Virus record (IMG/VR): IMGVR_UViG_3300025087_000150
Span: 1 to 42,576 of that record
Source: a virus
DNA length: 42,576 nt
Strand: one strand, 5' to 3'
Shown here in pieces: positions 25,030-31,173 of the stretch (position 1 is its first letter; each line of letters starts with the position of its first letter). The notes under the pieces were generated by a model. It was not told the DNA's origin and did not search any database. It saw only the letters and a list, made by a program, of their open reading frames with translations. Position numbers and translations under genes: made by a program.

Positions 25030-25042
25030 TTTGTTTATTTAT

Positions 25043-25399
25043 TTATTTTTTACCACAATTAGCCGAACAGCCCATAAACCCATCCTGCATCTCCCCTGGT
25101 TTCCAAGGGTTTTCTCTTGGTTCTTTAAATACTATCCACCTCTTCGGAGCCCCACATTTAGCGCAAAATTGCGCCCCTGTGTTTGGTGGTGGTGGTGTTG
25201 CTGAATAAGGTGGGGCCACCTGTTCTCTTTCTGGGTTGGTTACAAAAGGGACCTCTTCTTTTGGTGCAAAAATTGCGCCCATCTTTGTATGAAGTAATTT
25301 TAAATCTGAAACTGCTTCTTCTAATTTTGTTCTGTCTGGCTCATACACATTAATTAAGACTTCTCCCACTTTCATAGAAAGCTGTATTCCAATATCCAT
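25043..25399 (-). CDS. Zinc-ribbon protein, 118 aa
   Basis: The N-terminal half is alpha/beta (VGEVLINVYEPDRTKLEEAV), then a Pro-rich linker (PPYSATPPPPN), then a zinc ribbon with CAKCG and a final CSANCGKK. Such ribbons often bind single-stranded or duplex DNA. An AGGAGA ribosome site lies upstream, so this is probably the start of a translation unit. A DNA-binding accessory role is likely; a single-strand binding function cannot be claimed. Confidence 0.65.
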   Translation of the reverse strand: MDIGIQLSMKVGEVLINVYEPDRTKLEEAVSDLKLLHTKMGAIFAPKEEVPFVTNPEREQVAPPYSATPPPPNTGAQFCAKCGAPKRWIVFKEPRENPWKPGEMQDGFMGCSANCGKK

Positions 25400-25400
25400 T

Positions 25401-25499
25401 TTAAAATCTCCTATTCCCTATATCTATTAATACTGCTAGAAATATACCGACCGTTATTCCTATACCTAAAAACAAAATCATTATTGTTGTTTCTTGCAT
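25401..25499 (-). CDS. Membrane peptide, 32 aa
   Basis: A short ORF encodes one hydrophobic segment (TIMILFLGIGITVGIFLAVL) with a polar tail ending NRRF. Its stop lies one base before the next gene. There is no ribosome site. It is plausible as a tiny phage membrane protein, but could be chance. Confidence 0.4.
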   Translation of the reverse strand: MQETTIMILFLGIGITVGIFLAVLIDIGNRRF

Positions 25500-25508
25500 A
25501 TATTTATT

Positions 25509-25904
25509 TTATTTATATTTTTCTGTTGAAAACCAATGTAATGGGAGAAAAACCTGTAACCCATGGCGCACTTTATCATATTGTTTTATTTCTGCTTTGT
25601 TACTAACTTGAAATTTTTTGCCTATAACTTCTCCAAAATTAACAAAATCTACCATTTCGCCATAATGTGACACTGGACAGGTATAACAAACTCCCTCCTC
25701 TTCCTCATATATTTTTATAATATCACAATTGGGAACTATTGAATTAACTAAAATACCATAATCTAGCCCCCAACTATTACTCTTTCTAAATAAGTGCTTT
25801 GATTTTTTAACATATTTAGAAAATATATTATCATCTATCCTGCCGACAGTCTGTTTCTTCCCATGATAGATGTGTAATTCATAGTGATAGCGTGGGTTGT
25901 CCAT
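25509..25904 (-). CDS. Hypothetical protein, 131 aa
   Basis: An AGGAGA site precedes the ATG. The protein begins MDNPRYHYELHIYHGKKQT and has a cysteine pair (EGVCYTCPVS) and an aromatic C-terminus (FLPLHWFSTEKYK). It is not recognised. The intact ribosome site and length support a real gene. Confidence 0.65.
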   Translation of the reverse strand: MDNPRYHYELHIYHGKKQTVGRIDDNIFSKYVKKSKHLFRKSNSWGLDYGILVNSIVPNCDIIKIYEEEEGVCYTCPVSHYGEMVDFVNFGEVIGKKFQVSNKAEIKQYDKVRHGLQVFLPLHWFSTEKYK

Positions 25905-25958
25905 ATTGTTCTCCTGTTGTATTTAATTGCTCTATTGTTTTATCTTTGAGGGGTTAAA

Positions 25959-26330
25959 TTATTTTAGTTTTAGATATTTGCTAATAACCCTGATTGATGT
26001 GCTAATTCCGTGTGCTTCAAACTCCCCATTTTTATCATCTATGCCGACATATTCTGCCACATATTGCATAGCGTGAGATATTTCGTGTGCGAAGGTTGCC
26101 AATGCCACATAATAATCCAACGTTGAGTCTATTACTACAAGTGGGTGTTTATCTGGATAGCAGTTAAAAGTAAGTCCTCTTTTGTTCGCAAAGTCTTTTT
26201 CTATTGTCTTTTCTCCAACTCCAACATATTTTGATGTTGGTTTTATTAGTTCTTTCGGTGTTCCTAAATAAACTATTATTCCGTACTCTTCTGTAAAAAC
26301 TGGTATTTTTATTATCTTCATTTGTTTCAT
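25959..26330 (-). CDS. Putative zinc metallopeptidase (HEISH motif)
   Basis: The 123-residue protein has ATFAHEISHAMQYVAEY, a canonical HExxH at residues 82-86 within a helix, followed by FEAHG (E103 or E105), a candidate third zinc ligand. It is a minimal domain, smaller than most peptidases. It could cleave a host protein or regulator. The start is ATG 26330 or 26321. The motif is clear; substrate and activity are not known. Confidence 0.65.
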   Translation of the reverse strand: MKQMKIIKIPVFTEEYGIIVYLGTPKELIKPTSKYVGVGEKTIEKDFANKRGLTFNCYPDKHPLVVIDSTLDYYVALATFAHEISHAMQYVAEYVGIDDKNGEFEAHGISTSIRVISKYLKLK

Positions 26331-26416
26331 TATTACTTGGTAATTCCTCTTATTTGCTATTGTTTATCTGTTAGCCATTCTTTTTACTTTTCCTAGTAGT
26401 TATTATCTAAAGAGAT

Positions 26417-26857
26417 TTATTGGATAGTTTTAATATAATGAGCCATTCCAATAATCATTTTTCTCTCAATATCATCTGCCTCTGGGTAAGATATTTCGCT
26501 ATCCAACATTTCAAATACCACATCATCATTCTTTGTTACTTGAAAAACCCACTCTCTTTTATCACAATCTTTTTCATAACAATCATCATCTGTTTTGTGG
26601 CTCTTTATCGGACACCTTGTAACCTCATATCCGAAATAAAATGATAAATCACCAGCAGAAGCTCCGACATAATCATCTGAACCATATACGGAAACTTTAT
26701 TGCCCGACTCATATTCTTCTCTTTCTGCTATTTTCCTTTGGTGGTTAAGATTGGATATCCTATCTTTAATTTGTTTTACATCTCCTTGTGGAGTTTGTGG
26801 GTCGTCTAATTTTTCTTCCAATATTTCAATTTCATTTTTTAATTCTTTTGATTTCAT
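26417..26857 (-). CDS. Hypothetical protein, 146 aa
   Basis: The N-terminal half is a coiled coil (EIEILEEKLDDPQ; ISNLNHQRKIAEREE). The second half is beta-rich (SFYFGYEVTRCPIK) with cysteines that could bind metal, and ends with a helix. It is not recognised and has no ribosome site. Confidence 0.6.
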   Translation of the reverse strand: MKSKELKNEIEILEEKLDDPQTPQGDVKQIKDRISNLNHQRKIAEREEYESGNKVSVYGSDDYVGASAGDLSFYFGYEVTRCPIKSHKTDDDCYEKDCDKREWVFQVTKNDDVVFEMLDSEISYPEADDIERKMIIGMAHYIKTIQ

Positions 26858-26866
26858 ACTTTATAT

Positions 26867-27250
26867 TTAATTATTATTGGGTAATGAGTGTACAATTATT
26901 CCTTTATCAATAGCCGTATCTCGTTCTTTTCTACATTTTTCGTGTATAAGCCTCAAATTATGCAAATAATTATTTCCGCCTTTTTTTACTGGCACAATAT
27001 GGTCTATCGTCGCATCGCTGAAATTCATTGGCTCATTGCACCAGAAACATTTATTTCCTTTTTTTCTGAATAAGGTAGATTTTATCTGTTTTTTGTTGTT
27101 AAAAAAACTACTTCCAATCCTTTTTCTTCTAATCTTGTTTATCTCTTTTGCATAACATTTCCTTCGGTATTTCTGGTCAAACAAATATCTGATTCCATAC
27201 TTCCTTGCTTTGGTAATTCTCTTTATTAGTGTTTTTATTTTGTTTAACAT
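26867..27250 (-). CDS. HNH endonuclease
   Basis: The 127-residue protein has a basic N-terminal region (1-60) and then CFWCNEP, ATIDHIVPVKKGGNN and NLRLIHEKC, the full HNH pattern with zinc-binding cysteine pairs. HNH proteins near a terminase can assist packaging, but this one lies in the leftward block, which suggests a DNA-repair, host-DNA or homing role. A homing nuclease is an alternative because such genes are often free-standing. Confidence 0.85.
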   Translation of the reverse strand: MLNKIKTLIKRITKARKYGIRYLFDQKYRRKCYAKEINKIRRKRIGSSFFNNKKQIKSTLFRKKGNKCFWCNEPMNFSDATIDHIVPVKKGGNNYLHNLRLIHEKCRKERDTAIDKGIIVHSLPNNN

Positions 27251-27307
27251 AGTCTAAATTATTAGGTCAACGAAAGTTATTCTGGAAAGCTATTACTTTG
27301 TTTTAAT

Positions 27308-27541
27308 TTAACCTAAATATTTCTGTATAACATTGTCTTTAGTGGCTGGAATTTTCCCTTCCATTACTCCTGCTGGGTATGATAGTTTCAGCTATCCGTC
27401 GGAGCACCACCAGTGTTATCTAATCATTCTTCTAAGCCACATTCTCCACGGACTATTTCTACAAAATATTCTACTTTCAAGCCATAATACCTTTCTCTTA
27501 TAAATATTATCAGCAATTTTTCTATAGTTTGTTAGTTTCAT
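27308..27541 (-). pseudogene. Possible decayed small gene
   Basis: A strong GGAGGATAAG site precedes ATG 27541. The straight frame gives only 41 residues (27416-27541). After about residue 15 the natural-looking sequence continues in a shifted frame (YYGLKVEYFVEIVRG), meets a TGA at 27424-27426, runs on to TGA 27388-27390, then resumes in a third frame (YPAGVMEGKIPATKDNVIQ) ending at 27308. This pattern suggests an 80-85 residue gene with at least two frameshifts and one nonsense codon, or local sequence errors. No other use of this stretch is seen. Confidence 0.4.
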
Positions 27542-27557
27542 CTTATCCTCCTATTAG

Positions 27558-27824
27558 TTATTTTATAATATCTACGCACTTGTCAAATCCAAATACTATA
27601 CTATCTAATTCTTTCTTATTCTCTCCATAAAATCTGCTTCCTTTTTCTATTATTTCCTGTTTGGTTGACTTAATAGACTCTATCGCTTCTTCTTTTCCTG
27701 CTTTAATTCCTTTTAGGTAGTATTCTTGTAATAGTTTTGAGATAAAATCAGCACAGTCATTTATTGAGTGTCTTTCTATTAAAAATCCCTTTATCCTTTC
27801 TATCTCATTTAATTCATTGGTCAT
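27558..27824 (-). CDS. Small helical protein, 88 aa
   Basis: The sequence begins MTNELNEIERIKGFLIER and is helical throughout (CADFISKLLQEYYLKGIKAG; then AIESIKSTKQEIIEKG). It overlaps the upstream gene by 11 nt. No family is recognised. Confidence 0.6.
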   Translation of the reverse strand: MTNELNEIERIKGFLIERHSINDCADFISKLLQEYYLKGIKAGKEEAIESIKSTKQEIIEKGSRFYGENKKELDSIVFGFDKCVDIIK

Positions 27825-28368
27825 TTTTGTAATTGATTAGTTTGTTTATAATTGTAATTGCGTCTTTTTCTATCAAACCAAAGTCTAATTTATCATATTT
27901 AAAACTCTCAATATTTGTAGTAACTCCTGTTATGCAGTACTCTTCAGATATTTGAGATTTTAAGGCGTATGTTTTTACCCCTTTTTCGTGTTCCCACTCT
28001 ATAATTTCTGCATAAACACCATCAACAATTTCTTTTTGCCAGAAACAATTACTTCCTTCGTCCAACATACCGTGTGCTGGATGCTTTTTCCATTTCTTTT
28101 CTTCATTAGTTGGTACACACTCACAACCACAACCCATTTCCAATCCATTACAGTGTTCATTGTCAAGTGTACATTTATTGCATTTTCCAGAACGAGGCAT
28201 AAGTTTTGTAATCCTATCTACTTCGCTAGTTGGTTGGTTAGGTTTATAATAATAAGGATTAGCTTCAAAATATTCTTGTTGGTGTTTATCATCAGTTTCA
28301 ATAATATACCCCTTTTCGTGTTCCGCAGTATCTTTAATAACCATATATTTTTTATTTTCTTGTTTCAT
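27814..28368 (-). CDS. Cysteine-rich hypothetical protein, 184 aa
   Basis: A beta-rich N-terminus is followed by a cysteine cluster (SGKCNKCTLDNEHCNG, then MGCGCECVP) that could bind one or more zinc ions, a middle beta region and a C-terminal helix (LIEKDAITIINKLINYK). It is not recognised. It starts one base after the preceding leftward gene. Confidence 0.6.
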   Translation of the reverse strand: MKQENKKYMVIKDTAEHEKGYIIETDDKHQQEYFEANPYYYKPNQPTSEVDRITKLMPRSGKCNKCTLDNEHCNGLEMGCGCECVPTNEEKKWKKHPAHGMLDEGSNCFWQKEIVDGVYAEIIEWEHEKGVKTYALKSQISEEYCITGVTTNIESFKYDKLDFGLIEKDAITIINKLINYKNDQ

Positions 28369-28369
28369 T

Positions 28370-28621
28370 TTAGTATATTATTTTATCTTGATATTCTATC
28401 CCGAGTTCCATTGAACAAAGGAATAAGTAATCTGCGTGTATATATTTGGATTTTAACCCACCTGTTTTGCAAGTATGCGATATAAATTCTTTGCCAATAC
28501 TTGTCATATCTAAAACCTTTACGGCTGTCATTTGACAGGCTTCACACTTACAAGAAGGTATCCTTTTACGATAAATAACTTTACCTATCCTATCCCTAAA
28601 CCATTTATTTGAGTGTTTCAT
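28370..28621 (-). CDS. Small cysteine-containing protein, 83 aa
   Basis: The product has CKCEACQM near residue 24 and a later HTCK, with a basic N-terminus (KWFRDRIGKVIYRKRIP). This fits a small zinc-binding nucleic-acid protein. It has no ribosome site. It is not recognised. Confidence 0.55.
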   Translation of the reverse strand: MKHSNKWFRDRIGKVIYRKRIPSCKCEACQMTAVKVLDMTSIGKEFISHTCKTGGLKSKYIHADYLFLCSMELGIEYQDKIIY

Positions 28622-28626
28622 TGGTT

Positions 28627-28887
28627 TTATGTTAGTTGTTGTATAATATTCTTTTTCATATCTCTCTCCTTATCCTTTCTATTCGTTAATATATCCACCT
28701 TGTCGGCAAATTCATCTGATTCCTCCTTACTCATACCAGTCACCCCCTTATCTCTTATCATCCTAGCTAAACCAGATTGAGCAACCGCTTTAATAAAACG
28801 ATATTCAATATGGTCTAGTTCTTCATCGTTGGGATAATTATCTATATTGGCTATTTCTTCACTTGTAAATTCTGTACCATCTCCCAT
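28627..28887 (-). CDS. Small acidic/helical protein, 86 aa
   Basis: An AAAGGAG site lies ahead of the ATG. The product (FTSEEIANIDNYPNDEEL; then FIKAVAQSGLARMIRDK) is helical and charged. It is the first gene after the structured leader at 28991-29228, and may be regulated by it. It is not recognised. Confidence 0.6.
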   Translation of the reverse strand: MGDGTEFTSEEIANIDNYPNDEELDHIEYRFIKAVAQSGLARMIRDKGVTGMSKEESDEFADKVDILTNRKDKERDMKKNIIQQLT

Positions 28888-28990
28888 TTTTACTCCTTTC
28901 TATAAAAGATAAATTAATATTTTCAGTTTTTCTACTTTCGGATTTTACTTTGAAAATTGCTCCAAAAAGCTCCTTAATGTGTACTCACCT

Positions 28991-29228
28991 GAGGTATCGG
29001 GGGCAGGCGACAAGTTAAAATCTGGCAATTTTGAAAACCAAATTAGTAAATCTCGCGCCCGCCCTTTAATATACCTCAACACCTACATCCGCATATTAAA
29101 ATAGACTAACGGGGGGAGCTAAACAACCCGCTAATTTTAAAAAGTAACTATTTTAATATACAAAAAAGAGACGGTCTTTATACGAAAGCTACGAGCTCGC
29201 GCACAAAGAGGATATCCGCCTCTTTTTT
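28991..29228 (-). ncRNA. Three-hairpin structured RNA candidate
   Basis: Three adjacent inverted repeats fill this gene-free stretch. Hairpin 1: 28991-28997 with 29071-29077 (7 bp) and 29001-29009 with 29056-29064 (9 bp). Hairpin 2: 29093-29104 with 29148-29159 (12 bp perfect) and 29105-29113 with 29127-29135 (9 bp). Hairpin 3: 29162-29174 with 29216-29228 (13 bp). The four imperfect pairs are G-U wobbles on the minus strand but A-C mismatches on the plus strand, which points to function as leftward RNA. A minus-strand RNA starting near 29235 would contain all three in order 3, 2, 1 and end just before the 28887 gene. No known family was recognised. Confidence 0.65.
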
Positions 29229-29241
29229 ATACACTAATATT

Positions 29242-29270
29242 TTTAAAATACCCTATTTTTTGACCGTCAA
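29242..29270 (-). promoter_or_regulatory. Candidate leftward promoter for the structured RNA
   Basis: On the minus strand TTGACG is followed after 17 bases by TTTAAA. The -35 overlaps the near-palindrome TTGACGGTCAA (29260-29270), a possible operator. The predicted start near 29235 is about seven bases before the first stem of the structured RNA. The -10 is imperfect. Confidence 0.45.
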
Positions 29271-29281
29271 TTTTATTTATA

Positions 29282-29791
29282 TTATACGCTACAACTCAAT
29301 CCTTCCCTAGTTTTTATTGCTTTTTTACAAAACTCTTTTAACTCTTCATATTTTTCTACAAAGTATTCTTGATTATGTTTTTCCATTAGTTTCAAATTAT
29401 TTTCAAAAACAACTTCATTATCTGCCAACTGTTTTAAAAACTTTTTGACCGCTCCCGTTGGCAATATTCTCTCATTTTTGACTTCTATTGCGTTTTTTCT
29501 AACTAACTCCCACCACGATAAACCAAACTTCCACAATAGACTGCTATCATTATAGCTATCACGAAAATAACCTTTTGAATACATTAAGTCAAATATTCTA
29601 GTAACTTCTTCTTGCAATGCGGAATATTTTTCTTTCATTTCATTACTTCCTTTTTCCCATAATTCTGATTGTGTTCTATAACCCATTATTATCAAAGCAT
29701 TATTTCTATTGTTACAAGCCTTTTTAAAATCACTTTCATATTTTTTCTTATTTTTTGTGTATTCACTCATTAAATATATATCTGCTCCCAT
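29282..29791 (-). CDS. Hypothetical protein, 169 aa, MGADIYL type
   Basis: The N-terminus MGADIYLMSEYTKNKKKYE resembles a family of small phage proteins that begin MGADIY, but the function is unknown. The rest is helical with a DSSLLWKFGLSWWELV segment. An AGGAGC site precedes the ATG. It ends just before the promoter at 29242-29270. Confidence 0.65.
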   Translation of the reverse strand: MGADIYLMSEYTKNKKKYESDFKKACNNRNNALIIMGYRTQSELWEKGSNEMKEKYSALQEEVTRIFDLMYSKGYFRDSYNDSSLLWKFGLSWWELVRKNAIEVKNERILPTGAVKKFLKQLADNEVVFENNLKLMEKHNQEYFVEKYEELKEFCKKAIKTREGLSCSV

Positions 29792-29838
29792 TTTAAGCTC
29801 CTATTTTCTAATAGACGGCCAAAAAACAAGGTATTTTT

Positions 29839-29863
29839 ATATATAACTGTAAGCGATGGGGAT
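29839..29863. repeat. Left arm of a 25-bp inverted repeat around a small gene
   Basis: This arm pairs with 30133-30157. The outer 14 bases and inner 7 bases are perfect and four bases between them do not match. The two arms bracket the 29871-30116 gene and its ribosome site. Confidence 0.75.
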
Positions 29864-29870
29864 TCTAATT

Positions 29871-30116
29871 TTAGTTTGTAATGTATGTAGCCTCTAATTG
29901 TTGCGGTGATACTATTATCCCAAACCTCTCCTCATTTTCGGTCAAAAGATAATTTTTGTTATCCGTATCTATTCCCTTTATATGAGTAAAAATATATGGC
30001 TTTTCAAAGTGTACAATCCCCAATCTTATTACTTCTTTTTTTAAGTCATCTAAGCTTCTAGTTTCAAATAAGATTTTGTTTTTTGTTTTCAATGGTTTTA
30101 AGATAGAATATATCAT
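29871..30116 (-). CDS. Small hypothetical protein, 81 aa, flanked by inverted repeats
   Basis: I chose ATG 30116 because AAAAGGAGCTATATT lies directly upstream; the in-frame ATG 30140 lies in the inverted repeat arm. The protein reads MIYSILKPLKTKNKILFE and looks like a small alpha/beta domain ending SPQQLEATYITN. It is bracketed by 25-bp inverted repeats. Its ribosome-site leader is identical over 19 bases to that of the next gene upstream (30386). Confidence 0.6.
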   Translation of the reverse strand: MIYSILKPLKTKNKILFETRSLDDLKKEVIRLGIVHFEKPYIFTHIKGIDTDNKNYLLTENEERFGIIVSPQQLEATYITN

Positions 30117-30132
30117 AATATAGCTCCTTTTA

Positions 30133-30157
30133 ATCCCCACCCTTTACAGTTATATAT
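30133..30157. repeat. Right arm of the 25-bp inverted repeat
   Basis: This partner of 29839-29863 has ATCCCCA next to the gene and TTACAGTTATATAT on the outside. In leftward mRNA the two arms could fold the whole gene into one large loop. Confidence 0.75.
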
Positions 30158-30206
30158 TATTTTAAAGTGCAATTAATAACTAATAAGAAAATACAGGTTT
30201 TTTAAT

Positions 30207-30386
30207 TTATTTTTTTATATATCCCTTGTTTTTTAACTCTTTTAAAAACTCTTTTAATTTTATTCTATTACTAAAAATAGCAATATCATAAAATGGACTC
30301 CCATCATTATGTTTTTTAATCCCATCATAGTAATTGACTACTAACTTAGCACAACCTATTGCATACATAATATTATATGTTTTCAT
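30207..30386 (-). CDS. Small basic protein, 59 aa
   Basis: An AAAAAGGAGCTATATT leader precedes ATG 30386. The protein begins MKTYNIMYAIGCAKLVV and has FYDIAIFSNRIKLKEFLKEL, the composition of a small folded alpha/beta protein. Its C-terminal half (LKEFLKELKNKGYI) resembles that of the neighbouring gene at 29871 in style (DDLKKEVIRLGI), and the leaders are identical, so the two may be related. Confidence 0.65.
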   Translation of the reverse strand: MKTYNIMYAIGCAKLVVNYYDGIKKHNDGSPFYDIAIFSNRIKLKEFLKELKNKGYIKK

Positions 30387-30442
30387 AATATAGCTCCTTT
30401 TTACCCTGTATTCTCTTATTAATTATTAAAGTGCTAGCAGTT

Positions 30443-30898
30443 TTATACTGCTAAACTAAAAACTCCTGTTGTTTTCATTAAATACATCTGATTATCTGCT
30501 TCTTTTAATACCTTCGCGGGATTTAATCCGCTTGCTAATCCTATTGATACACTAACCCCGCTATTGTATATACTGCGTGCCTTTGATTCTGCTTCCCCTT
30601 GTGTTTTAAATACGATTATAAACTCATCTCCGCCTATTCTATAGCTATTTAAACCCCGTAATTGACAAGCAAGGCTATTTATTAGAATATCCCCTTGTTC
30701 GTGCCCTAGATTGTCATTTGTCCATTTGAGCTTGTTTAAATCAAGCATAACAATAGAGATATTTGAATAATTATTTTTATCAGCTTCCCAACCATTGCGG
30801 TTTTTTATACCTGTTTGAGTATCAAACAAACCAAAAGTATTATAGAAGTCTTGGTCTCTTGTCTTGTAGATATATTGTAGCTTCTTGATAATTTGCAT
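30443..30898 (-). CDS. Standalone GGDEF-domain protein (diguanylate cyclase)
   Basis: The 151-residue protein is a single GGDEF domain. It has TGIKNRNGWE, the phosphate and metal segment VMLDLNKLKWTNDNLGHEQGD (split by role: D53 for metal, N61 and D70 for guanine), the exact signature RIGGDEF (residues 87-93) and the terminal ADNQMYLMK. All catalytic residues that can be read are intact. The allosteric RxxD inhibition site is absent and there is no sensor domain. It would make c-di-GMP from two GTP if dimerised. The start has no ribosome site; a leader ORF and a structured 5' region lie upstream. Confidence 0.88.
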   Translation of the reverse strand: MQIIKKLQYIYKTRDQDFYNTFGLFDTQTGIKNRNGWEADKNNYSNISIVMLDLNKLKWTNDNLGHEQGDILINSLACQLRGLNSYRIGGDEFIIVFKTQGEAESKARSIYNSGVSVSIGLASGLNPAKVLKEADNQMYLMKTTGVFSLAV

Positions 30899-30927
30899 CT
30901 GTTTATATTAATCTGATAATTATTCAT
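30805..30927 (-). CDS. Possible leader ORF, 40 aa, overlapping the GGDEF gene
   Basis: ATG 30927 lies four bases after a very strong GGGGGAGG sequence and encodes MNNYQININRCKLSRSYNIS onward to TAA 30805, out of frame with and overlapping the GGDEF gene. The GGDEF start at 30898 has no ribosome site. Translation of this ORF may open the GGDEF start by coupling. The peptide itself has no recognised features. Confidence 0.35.
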   Translation of the reverse strand: MNNYQININRCKLSRSYNISTRQETKTSIILLVCLILKQV

Positions 30928-30930
30928 TAA

Positions 30931-31002
30931 ACCTCCCCCTAAAACGTGGGAACGTTGCCCTGTCACCCTACGTACTTGACGTCAAACAGGCTAGGGGGAG
31001 GT
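30931..31002 (-). promoter_or_regulatory. Structured leader hiding a Shine-Dalgarno sequence (three-way-junction-like)
   Basis: An 11-bp perfect stem (30931-30941 with 30992-31002) encloses a 5-bp hairpin (30943-30947 with 30952-30956) and a second arm (30959-30963 with 30986-30990, with an inner ACGT pair at 30970-30973/30979-30982). In leftward RNA the 3' strand of the outer stem, TAGGGGGAGGT, holds the ribosome site for ATG 30927, and the 5' strand contains an anti-Shine-Dalgarno ACCTCC. Forming the outer stem would block initiation. This is the layout of a translational switch. Confidence 0.6.
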
Positions 31003-31058
31003 TGTGGACTTATTTTTTAAAAAGTGTAGTTATCCACAGATTCTTTTTAACTTTAATC

Positions 31059-31087
31059 ATTTTATCTTATATTTTTTTATTTGTCAA
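31059..31087 (-). promoter_or_regulatory. Leftward sigma70-type promoter
   Basis: On the minus strand TTGACA (31087-31082) and TAAAAT (31064-31059) are separated by 17 bases. The predicted start is near 31052. The transcript would cross the DnaA box, the Shine-Dalgarno-hiding structure and then the GGDEF gene. A second TTGACA at 31101-31096 lies just upstream. Confidence 0.7.
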
Positions 31088-31134
31088 TACTTATTTGTCA
31101 ACAGGTTTAAAATGACTATAAAATAAGAAAAGTG

Positions 31135-31162
31135 TTGACAGTAAAATTAAAAAGAATATAAT
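31135..31162 (+). promoter_or_regulatory. Rightward sigma70-type promoter
   Basis: TTGACA (31135-31140) and a perfect TATAAT (31157-31162) are separated by 16 bases. The -35 lies within TGTTGACA, the inverted partner of the sequence near the leftward promoter. The predicted start near 31169 places the whole 31174-31228 switch inside the leader. Confidence 0.78.
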
Positions 31163-31173
31163 TTTGATATAAA

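Noticed and set aside
29205-29228. Rightward intrinsic terminator
   Set aside because: The sequence AAAGAGG-loop-CCTCTTTTTT fits a plus-strand terminator, but both flanking gene blocks are leftward. It is better explained as part of the minus-strand structure, although a small plus RNA is not excluded.
30931-31002. Hammerhead or c-di-GMP riboswitch
   Set aside because: The three-arm shape recalls a hammerhead and the downstream GGDEF suggests c-di-GMP, but no conserved core for either was found on either strand.
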